Shown here: positions 34,215-43,577 of the stretch, one piece after another
Layout: each line of letters opens with the position of its first letter
Position numbering within the stretch: position 1 is the first letter of the stretch
DNA from: Desulfofustis sp.
GTDB lineage: Bacteria > Desulfobacterota > Desulfobulbia > Desulfobulbales > Desulfocapsaceae
Reading direction: 5' to 3'
Length of the DNA stretch: 50,827 nt
Assembly: GCA_013042475.1 (NCBI GenBank)
Contig: JABDQA010000183.1
Location: 1-50,827 of the forward strand
Made by a program: the position numbers and the translations under genes
Notes under the pieces: generated by a model
What the model was told of the DNA's origin: nothing
The model's database searches: none
The model's input: only the letters and a program-made list of their open reading frames with translations

Positions 34215-36050
34215 ATGGCTATCCCCCTTCGAAGTGCCACCACAACCCAGGGCAGGAGAATGGCTGGAGCCCGCAGTCTCTGGCGGGCAAACGGAATGCG
34301 AGAGGAGCACATGACCAGACCGGTCATTGGCATCGTCAACTCTTTTACCCAATTCGTGCCGGGCCATATGCACCTCCATGAAATTGGCCAGCATCTTAAG
34401 AAAATCATTGCTGAAAAAGGCTGTTTCGCTGCCGAATTCAATACCATTGCCATCGATGACGGCATTGCCATGGGCCATGACGGCATGCTCTACTCCTTAC
34501 CTTCGAGGGATTTGATCGCCGACAGCGTCGAGTACATGTGCAACGCCCACACCGTCGACGCGATGATCTGCATATCCAACTGCGATAAAATCACGCCGGG
34601 GATGCTGATGGCCGCCATGCGGCTCAACATTCCGACCATCTTCGTCTCGGGCGGACCGATGGAGGCCGGGGTCGACGGTGATGACAAGTACGATCTGATC
34701 GATGCCATGGTCATGGCTGCCGACCAGGACATTCCCGACAGCGATATCGAGCGCATTGAACGTTGTGCCTGCCCTACCTGCGGATCCTGCTCCGGTATGT
34801 TCACCGCCAATTCGATGAATTGCCTCAATGAGGCGCTTGGCTTGGCGCTGCCCGGCAATGGCACGGTGGTGGCCACCCATACCAAGCGGATTGAACTGTT
34901 CGAAAAAGCAGCCGCGAGAATCGTTGCAATGGCCGAGGACTATTACCGCAACGAAGACAGCACAGTGTTGCCTCGATCCATTGGCTCCAAGGCCGCATTC
35001 ATGAATGCCATGTCACTCGATATCGCCATGGGCGGCTCGACAAACACGGTACTCCACCTGCTGGCCATTGCCCACGAGGCAAAGGTCGATTTCACCATGA
35101 GCGACATCGACGACCTGTCCAGAAAGATCCCCAACCTCTGTAAGGTTGCTCCTTCTTCATCTTACCACGTGGAAGACGTGAACAGGGCCGGCGGCATCAT
35201 GGGCATCATGGCTGAGCTGTCTCGGGCAGGACTCATCGATACTTCAGTCAGTCGGGTTGACAGCCCGACCCTGGAAGCGATACTTGTAAGTCACGACATA
35301 ACCTCGGATACAGCCTCTCCCGAGGCCCGGGATCTCTATCTGAGCGCCCCGGGAAACATTGGCCGCAACCTGGTCATGGGATCGCAGAGCATTCGCTACC
35401 AGGAGGCCGATGTCGATCGGCGGCAGGGTTGTATTCGTTCTGTCGAACACGCCTACTCAAAAGACGGTGGACTGGCTGTACTTTCTGGCAATATAGCCGA
35501 GAAGGGCTGCATCGTGAAAACCGCGGGAGTCGATGAATCCGTCCTTGTCTTTTCCGGCAAGGCTCGTGTCTGCGACTCCCAGGAAGACGCCTGCGAGGCG
35601 ATTCTTGACGGAACCATCAAAGCTGGCGACGTAGTTGTTATTCGCTACGAAGGACCGCGCGGCGGCCCTGGCATGCAGGAAATGCTCTACCCCACCTCCT
35701 ATCTGAAGTCGATGCACCTGGGCAAGCAGTGCGCCCTGGTTACCGACGGCAGATTTTCCGGAGGTACCTCCGGCCTGTCGATTGGGCATGTGAGCCCCGA
35801 AGCTGCCGCAGGTGGAGCAATTGGGCTGGTGCGGGACGGAGATGCCATCGAAATAGACATTCCCGGCCGCACCATCAACGTGGCAATCAGTGATGATGAA
35901 CTGCAGGCAAGGAGGACCGGAGAAGAGCAGCGAGGGGCGCAGGCTTTTACACCACCGGAACGGTCCCGTCAGATTTCAACCGCCCTGAAGGCTTACGCTC
36001 TATTGGCATCGTCTGCCGATGCGGGGGCCGTCAGAGTTGTTCCAGATTGA
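34215..36050 (+). CDS. ilvD: dihydroxy-acid dehydratase
   Basis: Dehydrates 2,3-dihydroxy-isovalerate and -methylvalerate in branched-chain amino-acid synthesis. The 611-residue protein (E. coli IlvD, 616) has Fe-S cysteines in [11 protein letters not shown] and [11 protein letters not shown], the metal-site region, and [20 protein letters not shown] in the C-terminal domain. The ATG at 34215 has a GAGG site. It is divergent from the pilT-type gene with 143 bases between. It stands alone here rather than in an ilv operon. Confidence 0.96.
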   Translation: MAIPLRSATTTQGRRMAGARSLWRANGMREEHMTRPVIGIVNSFTQFVPGHMHLHEIGQHLKKIIAEKGCFAAEFNTIAIDDGIAMGHDGMLYSLPSRDLIADSVEYMCNAHTVDAMICISNCDKITPGMLMAAMRLNIPTIFVSGGPMEAGVDGDDKYDLIDAMVMAADQDIPDSDIERIERCACPTCGSCSGMFTANSMNCLNEALGLALPGNGTVVATHTKRIELFEKAAARIVAMAEDYYRNEDSTVLPRSIGSKAAFMNAMSLDIAMGGSTNTVLHLLAIAHEAKVDFTMSDIDDLSRKIPNLCKVAPSSSYHVEDVNRAGGIMGIMAELSRAGLIDTSVSRVDSPTLEAILVSHDITSDTASPEARDLYLSAPGNIGRNLVMGSQSIRYQEADVDRRQGCIRSVEHAYSKDGGLAVLSGNIAEKGCIVKTAGVDESVLVFSGKARVCDSQEDACEAILDGTIKAGDVVVIRYEGPRGGPGMQEMLYPTSYLKSMHLGKQCALVTDGRFSGGTSGLSIGHVSPEAAAGGAIGLVRDGDAIEIDIPGRTINVAISDDELQARRTGEEQRGAQAFTPPERSRQISTALKAYALLASSADAGAVRVVPD

Positions 36051-36323
36051 TTCGAGACGCGGCGGAGATCACCGTGCCGATCTCCGCCACCTGTCATCTG
36101 AGCTCAATATAAGTTTATGAAACTTATCGTTTTCCTTTTTCTTCCCATTGTTTAAAAATCTTGCTTTTCCCCATACAGGAGTTACCATATTCTTGTTGAT
36201 AATGGTTATCAGTATCATACTCTAAATATGGGAAACTACTATTGAACTTGCATCAGAATCTATTTTCACTAAAATAATATGATTTAGCTAATCGACAACC
36301 ATTCAACCCTATCGAGTGCATCC
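36051..36323. other. promoter region of the oxidoreductase operon
   Basis: A 273-base gap between ilvD and the GltD-like gene without any coding sequence. It is AT-rich and contains the Fur box listed below. No intrinsic terminator for ilvD is visible. Confidence 0.6.
36198..36216. promoter_or_regulatory. probable Fur box
   Basis: GATAATGGTTATCAGTATC matches 16 of 19 positions of the classical Fur consensus (GATAATGATAATCATTATC). It lies 107 bases upstream of the GltD-like gene and overlaps a TTGATA that could be a -35 box. Iron-dependent control of the following operon is inferred. Confidence 0.65.
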
Positions 36324-38105
36324 GTGAAACCGACCGACATCACAAATCCCGAGTATTTTCACAAGGTGGTTGATTGTCAGTACGCCTGTCCGGCCCACAC
36401 CAACGTTCCCGAATACATCAGGCTGATTCTCCACGAAAATTACACCCAAGCTTACATGATTAATTGGGTTTCCAATGTTTTTCCCGGAATTCTCGGACGG
36501 GTCTGCGACCGGCCCTGCGAGCCCGCCTGTCGCCGGGTCAGAGTCGAAAACGAGCCGGTAGCCATCTGTAGACTCAAAAGGGTTGCCTCCGACAACCGCG
36601 ATGAAGTGCAGCCACTATTGTTCCGCGCACCTAAGAAAAAAAACGGCAAACGGGTGGCATTGATCGGGGCAGGACCGGCTTCTCTGACAGTGGCCCGTGA
36701 CCTCGCAGCCCTCGGCTACGAGCTGGACCTGTTCGACGACCAGCCCGTGGCGGGTGGTTTCATACGCAGCCAGATCCCGTCTTTCCGTCTGCCTGAGGAA
36801 GTACTCAATACCGAGCTCAACTATATTCTGGACATGGGCGGCATCACCACTCACTTTAACACTTACGTCTCTGACATCAGGGACATAATGGATAAAGGAT
36901 ACGACGCCATCTTTGTCGGTACAGGTGCTCCCCGCGGACGCGATCTTCCTGGCCTGCCGGGCAGAAAAGAAGGAGACAAAAAGATCCATGTCGGCATTGA
37001 ATGGCTGGCGGCGGTAGTCTTCCAGCATGTCGAAAAAGTCGGCAAACGTGTTTTGGTACTCGGTGGCGGCAATACCGCCATGGACTGCTGTCGTACGGCC
37101 CGACGTCTCGGGGGAGAGGACGTCAAGGTAATTGTCCGCAGTCCGATGGCCGAGATGAAGGCCTCGGAGTGGGAAATCGAGGATGCCGTCAAAGAAGATA
37201 TCCCGATCATTGATAACCATGTACCGCTTGAGTTTGTGGTTGAAAACGGCACGTTGATCGGTATGCGTTTTCAGAAGGTCAAACCCGAATATGACCAGAG
37301 CGGTAAGCGCAGCCTGGTACCAACCGGCGAAGATCCCGTAATGTTAGAATGCGACGAGGTACTGCTGGCCATTGGTCAGCAAAACGCGTTTCCTTTCATC
37401 GATGAAAGCTCGGGGATAGAATTTAACGACTGGGGGCTGCCGGTATTGGATCCAGTTACCCTGCAGTCCTCGATTCCCAATATTTTCTTTGGCGGAGATT
37501 CCGCTTTCGGCCCGGGCAATATCATTATCGCAGTCGCCCACGGCCATAACGCGGCAATTTCCATCGACCTGTTGTGTCAAAGCAAAGACACCCATGACCG
37601 CCCTGAGCCGAAAGTGACCCTGGCCGGCCAGAAACTGGGTTTTCATGACTGGATCTACGACAGCCAGATAACCGAAGACGAACGCCAGATCGTACCCACG
37701 GTGGAAAAAGCCAAAACCCTGCGTGACCGTCTGGTCGAGGTCGAACTCGGCTTCCCTGTCTATACCGGTAAAACCGAGGCCAAACGCTGCCTCAACTGCG
37801 ATGTTCAGACAGTCTTTGACTACGGCCTCTGTATTGAGTGTGACGCTTGTGTCGATGTCTGTCCGACCAGCTGCATTAATTTTATAGAAAACGATGAAGA
37901 GGAAGCTTTGCGCGAAAAGCTCATCGTACCTGCCCGCAACCTTGATGAGGACCTCTATGTATCGGAAATTCTGCCGACAGGAAGGGTCATGGTGAAGGAT
38001 GAAAACGTCTGCCTGCATTGCGGTATGTGTGCGGAACGGTGCCCCACCGCAGCCTGGGATATGATCAAATATTCATACAAATCTCCAATAGCCGGTGATT
38101 CATGA
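36324..38105 (+). CDS. GltD-like Fe-S flavoprotein with ferredoxin domain
   Basis: A 593-residue oxidoreductase. The N-terminal Fe-S region resembles the glutamate synthase small subunit (CQYACPAHTNVPEY at 18-30, then CDRPCEPACRR). The FAD site is GAGPASLTVA and the NAD(P) site VLGGGNTAMD, with the family C-terminal IFFGGDSAFGPG. Two [4Fe-4S] ferredoxin motifs close the chain (CIECDACVDVCP and CLHCGMCAERCP). It likely passes electrons between NAD(P)H and ferredoxin or the downstream oxidoreductase. The start is GTG at 36324. The next gene overlaps by four bases. No glutamate synthase large subunit is present, so glutamate synthesis is not implied. Confidence 0.88.
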   Translation: MKPTDITNPEYFHKVVDCQYACPAHTNVPEYIRLILHENYTQAYMINWVSNVFPGILGRVCDRPCEPACRRVRVENEPVAICRLKRVASDNRDEVQPLLFRAPKKKNGKRVALIGAGPASLTVARDLAALGYELDLFDDQPVAGGFIRSQIPSFRLPEEVLNTELNYILDMGGITTHFNTYVSDIRDIMDKGYDAIFVGTGAPRGRDLPGLPGRKEGDKKIHVGIEWLAAVVFQHVEKVGKRVLVLGGGNTAMDCCRTARRLGGEDVKVIVRSPMAEMKASEWEIEDAVKEDIPIIDNHVPLEFVVENGTLIGMRFQKVKPEYDQSGKRSLVPTGEDPVMLECDEVLLAIGQQNAFPFIDESSGIEFNDWGLPVLDPVTLQSSIPNIFFGGDSAFGPGNIIIAVAHGHNAAISIDLLCQSKDTHDRPEPKVTLAGQKLGFHDWIYDSQITEDERQIVPTVEKAKTLRDRLVEVELGFPVYTGKTEAKRCLNCDVQTVFDYGLCIECDACVDVCPTSCINFIENDEEEALREKLIVPARNLDEDLYVSEILPTGRVMVKDENVCLHCGMCAERCPTAAWDMIKYSYKSPIAGDS

Positions 38106-39961
38106 AAAGAATCGAACGAGTAAACGATTTTGTTGTACGCTTTGCCAATGTTAACGGTTCAGGGTCGGCGAGTGCCAACAGCCTCTTTGCCAAGGTAGTC
38201 TACCGGCTCGGTGTGCCGGTCAGCCCCAAAAATGTCTTCCCTTCCAACATCCAGGGGCTACCCACCTGGTACGAGGTTCGGATTAACGACAAAGGATATC
38301 TGGGCAGGAGGGGCGGAGCCGATTTCATTATTGCCGTCAACGGCCAAACCCTGCGTGACGACTTCGACATGGTGCAGCCCGGCGGGTATTTTCTCTACGA
38401 TTCTACCAAGGATTTGCCCGCCGGGTTCAGCCGTGACGACATCACCGTCATCGGTATACCAATCACCCAGCTCTGCAACGACGAATTCAGCGATAACCGG
38501 ATGCGCCAGCTGATGAAAAATATCATTTACATCGGCGCCCTCGCCTATCTGCTGGATATTGGTCTCGAGCCGGTAAGCGATTCGATAACCAAGCAATTCG
38601 CCAAAAAACCAAAGCTCGCTGAGCCCAACATCAAGGCTCTGGAAATCGGCTATCACTATGCAAAAGAACATCATACCGAATCGTGTGGCCTGTCGATACA
38701 GGCGTCGGACGCCGTGGGTGATCAGATCCTTATTGACGGTAATAGCGGAGCGGCAATGGGAGCCCTCTATGCAGGCGCCACCGTGGTCGGCTGGTATCCC
38801 ATAACCCCTTCCACTTCGGTAGTCGAGGCATTCGAACGATTTGCCGGCCGCTACCGCCTGGACCCTGATACCGGGAAGAGAAGATATGCTGCCATCCAAG
38901 CCGAAGACGAACTGGCCGCCATTGGTATTGCCATAGGCGCAGGGTGGAACGGAGCCCGTTCTTTCACCGCTACCTCGGGACCTGGCATTTCCCTGATGAG
39001 CGAATTTCTCGGTCTGGCCTATTTCACTGAAATCCCGGTTGTGCTGATAAACGTGCAACGCAGCGGCCCGAGCACCGGTATGCCAACCAGGACTCAACAG
39101 TCCGACCTGCTGGCCTGTGCTTATGCCTCCCACGGTGACACCAGGAATGTACTACTTTTCCCGAGCGATCCCCGCGAGTGTTTTGATATGACCGCCGACG
39201 CCTTTGATCTGGCAGATCGACTGCAGACACCGGTCATCGTCATGAGCGATCTCGATCTCGGCATGAATGATCACCTGTGTGCCCCGTTTTCCTGGGATGA
39301 CCAACGGCGCTATGATCGAGGCAAGGTGCTCAGCGGTAAGGAGCTCGATCAGCTGGAGAGAAAATGGGGTCGTTACCTGGACATCGACAAGGACGGCATC
39401 TGCTACCGGACCCTACCCGGCGCCCACCCTGATAAAGGCGCCTACACCACCAGGGGTACCTCGCACAACGAGTATGCCGCTTATACCGAGGGCAGTGCTG
39501 CTTATGAGCGGGGCATGAACAGGCTGCTGAACAAATGGGAAACAGCCCGACGATTGGTCCCCCTGCCGGAAGTCGTGATCCGGGACAAGCAGAAAAAACT
39601 CGGGGCCTTTTTCTTCGGCTCAACCACCGCTTCGGCAATTGAGGCCCTGGACCGGCTGGAGGAGAGCGGCATAGCCGTTAACTCCATGAGAATCAAAGCT
39701 TTCCCGTTTCAGGCAGAGGTCTTTGATTTCATCTCCGAACATGAACTGGTGTTCGCCATCGAACAGAATCGCGATTGCCAAATGCAGATCCTGCTCGCCG
39801 GAGAATGCCTAGTGGCGCCTGGTAAAATGATGCCGGTAACCAATTTTAACGGACTGCCGATCACTGCCCGGATTATCACCAACCAGGTACACACGACACT
39901 GCTGTCCAGGGAAAAATCATTTATCAGCCCGGCCCCGATTGCCCAGGAGGAGACTTCATGA
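38102..39961 (+). CDS. 2-oxoacid:ferredoxin oxidoreductase, fused gamma-alpha subunit (KorA type)
   Basis: A 619-residue protein combining the gamma domain (about residues 1-195, starting VVRFANVNGSGSASANSLFA) and the alpha domain (from about 205). The alpha part has GNSGAAMGALYAGATVVGWYPITPST, shown by its core GWYPITPST, and the TPP-domain-partner sequence ATSGPGISLMSEFLG. This layout is that of the KorA type of 2-oxoglutarate:ferredoxin oxidoreductases. It overlaps the flavoprotein stop and its own stop overlaps the beta gene, each by ATGA, so the three are translated in a coupled way. The substrate could be 2-oxoglutarate or another 2-oxoacid. Confidence 0.88.
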   Translation: MKRIERVNDFVVRFANVNGSGSASANSLFAKVVYRLGVPVSPKNVFPSNIQGLPTWYEVRINDKGYLGRRGGADFIIAVNGQTLRDDFDMVQPGGYFLYDSTKDLPAGFSRDDITVIGIPITQLCNDEFSDNRMRQLMKNIIYIGALAYLLDIGLEPVSDSITKQFAKKPKLAEPNIKALEIGYHYAKEHHTESCGLSIQASDAVGDQILIDGNSGAAMGALYAGATVVGWYPITPSTSVVEAFERFAGRYRLDPDTGKRRYAAIQAEDELAAIGIAIGAGWNGARSFTATSGPGISLMSEFLGLAYFTEIPVVLINVQRSGPSTGMPTRTQQSDLLACAYASHGDTRNVLLFPSDPRECFDMTADAFDLADRLQTPVIVMSDLDLGMNDHLCAPFSWDDQRRYDRGKVLSGKELDQLERKWGRYLDIDKDGICYRTLPGAHPDKGAYTTRGTSHNEYAAYTEGSAAYERGMNRLLNKWETARRLVPLPEVVIRDKQKKLGAFFFGSTTASAIEALDRLEESGIAVNSMRIKAFPFQAEVFDFISEHELVFAIEQNRDCQMQILLAGECLVAPGKMMPVTNFNGLPITARIITNQVHTTLLSREKSFISPAPIAQEETS

Positions 39962-41010
39962 GCTACGAAAGACCCAAATTCCGACACCCTGAAGCCCAGA
40001 AAAATAAACTCGGGTACACTCGGAAAGCTTATGAAGGCGCGATATCGACCCTGTGTGCCGGCTGCGGTCATGATTCCATTGTCAGTTCCATCATCACCGC
40101 CTTCTTCGAAATGTCGATTGAACCACACAAGGTGGCTAAACTGTCTGGGATCGGCTGCTCATCTAAAACCCCTGCTTATTTCCTGGGGCGATCGCACGGC
40201 TTCAACTCGGTGCACGGCCGCATGCCGTCTGTAGCCACCGGTGCCAACATGGCCAACAAGGACCTGATCTATCTCGGCGTCTCCGGTGACGGTGACACTG
40301 CCTCCATTGGTATGGGTCAATTTGCCCATGTGGTAAGGCGCAATCTGAACATGATCTATATTGTCATGAACAACGGTTGTTACGGTCTTACCAAAGGCCA
40401 GGACTCGGCCACCGCCGACAAGGGTTCGAAGAGCAGGAAAGGGGCGCCCGTGTCCTTTGAATCGATCGACCTCTGTGAACTCGCCATTCTACTCGGCGCC
40501 GATTTTGTCGCCCGTGGTTTTTCGGGTGACAAGAAACAGTTGCTGCCCATGCTCAAGGCAGCCATCAGTCATAAAGGAATGGCCTTTGTGGATGTTATTT
40601 CGCCCTGTGTGACCTTTAATAACGCCCCAACCTCAACCAAAAGCTACTCGTGGGTCAGAGACCACATGGAAGCCACGGCGACCTTCGACTTCATCCCTCT
40701 GCAGCAAGAAATCCTTACCGAATACGATCACGGCTCAACCATCCCGGTATCTTTGCATGACGGATCCGTGATCACCCTGCATAAGCGGGAAGATAAGGAA
40801 ATCATCACCAATAAGAAAGATGCCATCAACTCGCTCGAAGAAGCCAAGGCTCGGGACCAGATTCTCACCGGTATTCTCTATCTGAAGCCGGACAGTGAAG
40901 ACTTCCACGATATAAACCAGACCACGGATACGCCACTCAACCAGCTTACCGAAAAGGAATTGTGTCCTGGTGACGAGGTACTTCAAGCCTTTAACGACAG
41001 CATGCGCTGA
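39958..41010 (+). CDS. 2-oxoacid:ferredoxin oxidoreductase, beta subunit (KorB type)
   Basis: A 350-residue TPP-binding subunit. It has LCAGCGHDSI, GIGCSSKTP with the third Fe-S Cys, GDGDTASIGMGQ for the magnesium-TPP site and NNGCYGLTKGQ. With the gamma-alpha subunit it would oxidatively decarboxylate a 2-oxoacid and reduce ferredoxin, or run in reverse for carbon fixation. Its length and motifs fit KorB. It is the last gene of the Fur-box-preceded trio. A stem-loop element follows. Confidence 0.9.
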   Translation: MSYERPKFRHPEAQKNKLGYTRKAYEGAISTLCAGCGHDSIVSSIITAFFEMSIEPHKVAKLSGIGCSSKTPAYFLGRSHGFNSVHGRMPSVATGANMANKDLIYLGVSGDGDTASIGMGQFAHVVRRNLNMIYIVMNNGCYGLTKGQDSATADKGSKSRKGAPVSFESIDLCELAILLGADFVARGFSGDKKQLLPMLKAAISHKGMAFVDVISPCVTFNNAPTSTKSYSWVRDHMEATATFDFIPLQQEILTEYDHGSTIPVSLHDGSVITLHKREDKEIITNKKDAINSLEEAKARDQILTGILYLKPDSEDFHDINQTTDTPLNQLTEKELCPGDEVLQAFNDSMR

Positions 41011-41025
41011 GTCTGCATCAAAGGG

Positions 41026-41071
41026 GAGAGGGTTGCCAGGTTCCGCTGGAGACAGCGTGCCGGTCCCTCTC
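41026..41071 (+). other. structured element after the oxidoreductase operon
   Basis: GAGAGGG (41026-41032) pairs with CCCTCTC (41065-41071). Inside lies a CGCTG/CAGCG hairpin (41044-41048, 41053-41057) closed by the GNRA tetraloop GAGA. No proper T-tract follows. It may protect the 3' end or weakly terminate transcription. Confidence 0.4.
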
Positions 41072-41101
41072 TTCCATCTTCCCGGTTGAATTATCCTCCA
41101 A

Positions 41102-41122
41102 TGATGGCTACGATAGCCATCA
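41102..41122. other. perfect stem-loop between operon and repeat-protein gene
   Basis: TGATGGCTA (41102-41110) pairs with TAGCCATCA (41114-41122) around the three-base loop CGA. It can act as RNA hairpin or as an interrupted operator. No T-tract follows. Confidence 0.45.
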
Positions 41123-41185
41123 ACCCGAAGTCATCCCCGTGGTGAGCCTGTTCGCGAAATAATCAAGCACGGATTACAAATCAGC

Positions 41186-43573
41186 GTGAAACGCCTTTTC
41201 TGCAGTCTTTCAATTCTCCTTACACTGTTAATTCATTCACCCGTTAAGGGGTCCAGCGCCCTGGACAGTCCGGCACAAACCACTCTTGCTGCATTCCGCC
41301 AGGTCGACTGTATGGATGACAATCGCTACAACTATTACAAGGAAATTATTGCTGCCCTGTCCTACACCAGGATGAGAGCCTTGAGGGCCTTCTGCTCCCT
41401 TGATGAGATCTACGCCCACGAGGCCATCGAGAGTCTCGAAAAGCTTGTCTTTGCCCCACTCAGTTTTGAGCAGGTCCTGTTTTTTGAAACCTTCGCTGCG
41501 CTTGACGGGGCTACGGTGGTAAAAAGCTGGCGGCTTCTCGAGCTGACCGCTGAGCTTGATTTCACCACCATGCAGACGGTTGCGGCCATTGGCGGAATTG
41601 AAGAGATCAACGCTGATATGCTGATCGATCTAGTCAGGCAGGTCAAAGCGCTGGATGGCCAAGGTCGCTGGGCGGCCAAAGCATTGTTTGGCGTCGAGGG
41701 AGTCGACAGAGAGGCGGTAGTTAAAGGGTTGCGACTGCTCGGTATCATGACTGCCCAACAGCGGTTGAGCGCCGAACAAAGTTTTCTGATTAAAGACATG
41801 GACAGCCAGACGATCATGAAGATCCTGCCGCAGATAACTTCCCTGTCCCACCCCGACTCGATCAACTCCAGAGGGTTGTTCAGCTTGGAAACCACTACGC
41901 CCGACCAGGCACTGTTCTGGCTGCAGAGCTATTTCAGCCTGCCTAAAACCCTGGAGGACCAGAAGTTCTATACCCTGTCTCCAGACCAGCGTTCGTTCCT
42001 GCTCGCCTCATATGAGTCGGCCGCCGATGCCCATATCCGCATCATCAATGATCTGCACGCGGTCACCAATAATTTCGGCGGTGAGATAAGTGCCGGCACC
42101 CTGGTTTCAGGGGGGCAACAGATGGTAATTAAGCACTTCGCCACACTTCACCCCAAGGCCAGAAACAGCTATCGTCAGAAGCTCGATGAAGCACTGGACC
42201 AGAACAAGATCTATCAGGCTATCGACCTGCTTAAGCAGGCGACGGCCTATGCCCGAAAACAGACGGCCAGAGATCTCACCACCGCAAACATCTACATCCT
42301 CTTGTCCAGGGGTAGTGAACTATACGATTCTTCCTTCCGTGATGTTCTGGTGCCTGTGCTGCTGTCCCGCCTGGGGCAGGCGTTTAATGGCAATTTACTG
42401 CTCTTTCTCAAACAGACCGATCCGGCCAATAACCATGTCTCCGACTTTATTGTCAGCTGCGCCCAGAAAGGCAAACTGACTGCTTTTTTCCCACAAGACA
42501 GCGGGGAACAGCGAGCCGTTCTCGATCTCATGGCCCAGTCGGCCTTTAAGAACGAACAGAGCCTGATCCTTTTTTCGGCGACCTTCGCCGACCTGCTGGA
42601 CAAACTCCAACCCGACGCTAGAACCTATCTGCTGAACAAAATGATCGCCACAATCGGTGATCCGAACTCTACTTTTTCACTCCAGCTAAGGGTTATCCTC
42701 CAGTTCTATTACGAAAAGAACACCCAGCTTTTGGCCGCAACGGACCGGAAATTAATCAGTGATCTTATCGACCGCTACGGTTCCATCGATCTCAGCTCTT
42801 ATACCGCCACAGATTTTACCCGCTGGAAAGCCGACGGCAGACTCAGCAGCCTGTCCATTTTCCAGGATGACGACGATGGCCGCATCTCCTACCTGTCCAA
42901 TTCCAGAAATCTCATTAACAACGGCTACCGCCCCAGACTGCCGGAGACCATCAACCTGCTCGACAACTCCAGCCCGATGCTCTCCGAGGCCAGTCGATTG
43001 ATGGCCCAGGGCAAGACCGCATCGCTGTATCGGTTGTCGCTCAGTGGACCGCTGATCGTGGAATATTATAAAACGGTAAATGGTATCGAGCTGACTCACG
43101 CGGTGACCGTCTACCACAAAAGGGACACCCAGCGCCGGCTCCTGAAGAAGTTTCTAATCAGTGGTATGGAGATGTTTGCCCAGCGGGGTCACAGTTACTG
43201 GCGGGAGGAACAGCTTCTGGATCCGATGAGAGAGTTGCTCGAATCAGGGGAGATCGATCGCAAGAACATCCCCGATATCAATCGTTTTCTGAGCATCGGC
43301 TCGTGCGGCGGTATCAGAATTTATTCCGAGCTCAATAGATTGTTCGACAACACCATCGATATTTTTGCCACGGTCGGAACCGGCAAGGCTGTGGTCAATG
43401 ATCCTTATAATCAGAGGCTATTTGAAATCATCGCCACCTCGCCTAATCGTCTCGACTGGGACGAAGTCTCAACCCAACTTGACCCTATTTTCGCCGAAGG
43501 CCGCGGCAGTGATTACCTGCAGCCCGGTTCCCTGCCGGCTATTCTCCACAAGATGATGGACACCAGGAGTTGA
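41186..43573 (+). CDS. secreted helical-repeat protein, possible caspase-like C-terminus
   Basis: A 795-residue protein I do not recognise. A signal peptide covers about residues 1-23. Residues about 62-258 form six tandem repeats of about 32 residues, with hydrophobic pairs at matching places (RALRAFCSLDEI, FETFAALDGATV, QTVAAIGGIEEI, AAKALFGVEGVD and so on), so an alpha-solenoid is likely. The C-terminal third has RGHSYW with H669 and IGSCGG with C707. Such a His then Cys after hydrophobic strands fits clan CD (caspase-like) peptidases, but this is inference. The start is GTG at 41186. holA starts four bases after the stop. Confidence 0.7.
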   Translation: MKRLFCSLSILLTLLIHSPVKGSSALDSPAQTTLAAFRQVDCMDDNRYNYYKEIIAALSYTRMRALRAFCSLDEIYAHEAIESLEKLVFAPLSFEQVLFFETFAALDGATVVKSWRLLELTAELDFTTMQTVAAIGGIEEINADMLIDLVRQVKALDGQGRWAAKALFGVEGVDREAVVKGLRLLGIMTAQQRLSAEQSFLIKDMDSQTIMKILPQITSLSHPDSINSRGLFSLETTTPDQALFWLQSYFSLPKTLEDQKFYTLSPDQRSFLLASYESAADAHIRIINDLHAVTNNFGGEISAGTLVSGGQQMVIKHFATLHPKARNSYRQKLDEALDQNKIYQAIDLLKQATAYARKQTARDLTTANIYILLSRGSELYDSSFRDVLVPVLLSRLGQAFNGNLLLFLKQTDPANNHVSDFIVSCAQKGKLTAFFPQDSGEQRAVLDLMAQSAFKNEQSLILFSATFADLLDKLQPDARTYLLNKMIATIGDPNSTFSLQLRVILQFYYEKNTQLLAATDRKLISDLIDRYGSIDLSSYTATDFTRWKADGRLSSLSIFQDDDDGRISYLSNSRNLINNGYRPRLPETINLLDNSSPMLSEASRLMAQGKTASLYRLSLSGPLIVEYYKTVNGIELTHAVTVYHKRDTQRRLLKKFLISGMEMFAQRGHSYWREEQLLDPMRELLESGEIDRKNIPDINRFLSIGSCGGIRIYSELNRLFDNTIDIFATVGTGKAVVNDPYNQRLFEIIATSPNRLDWDEVSTQLDPIFAEGRGSDYLQPGSLPAILHKMMDTRS

Positions 43574-43577
43574 CCTG

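Noticed and set aside
36324-38105. Glutamate synthase small subunit
   Set aside because: The GltD similarity is real, but no large subunit is present, extra ferredoxin motifs are, and the gene is coupled to a 2-oxoacid oxidoreductase.
38258-39133. A 291-codon minus-strand open frame opposite the oxidoreductase gamma-alpha gene
   Set aside because: Opposite a clear, translationally coupled gene; composition fits a shadow.
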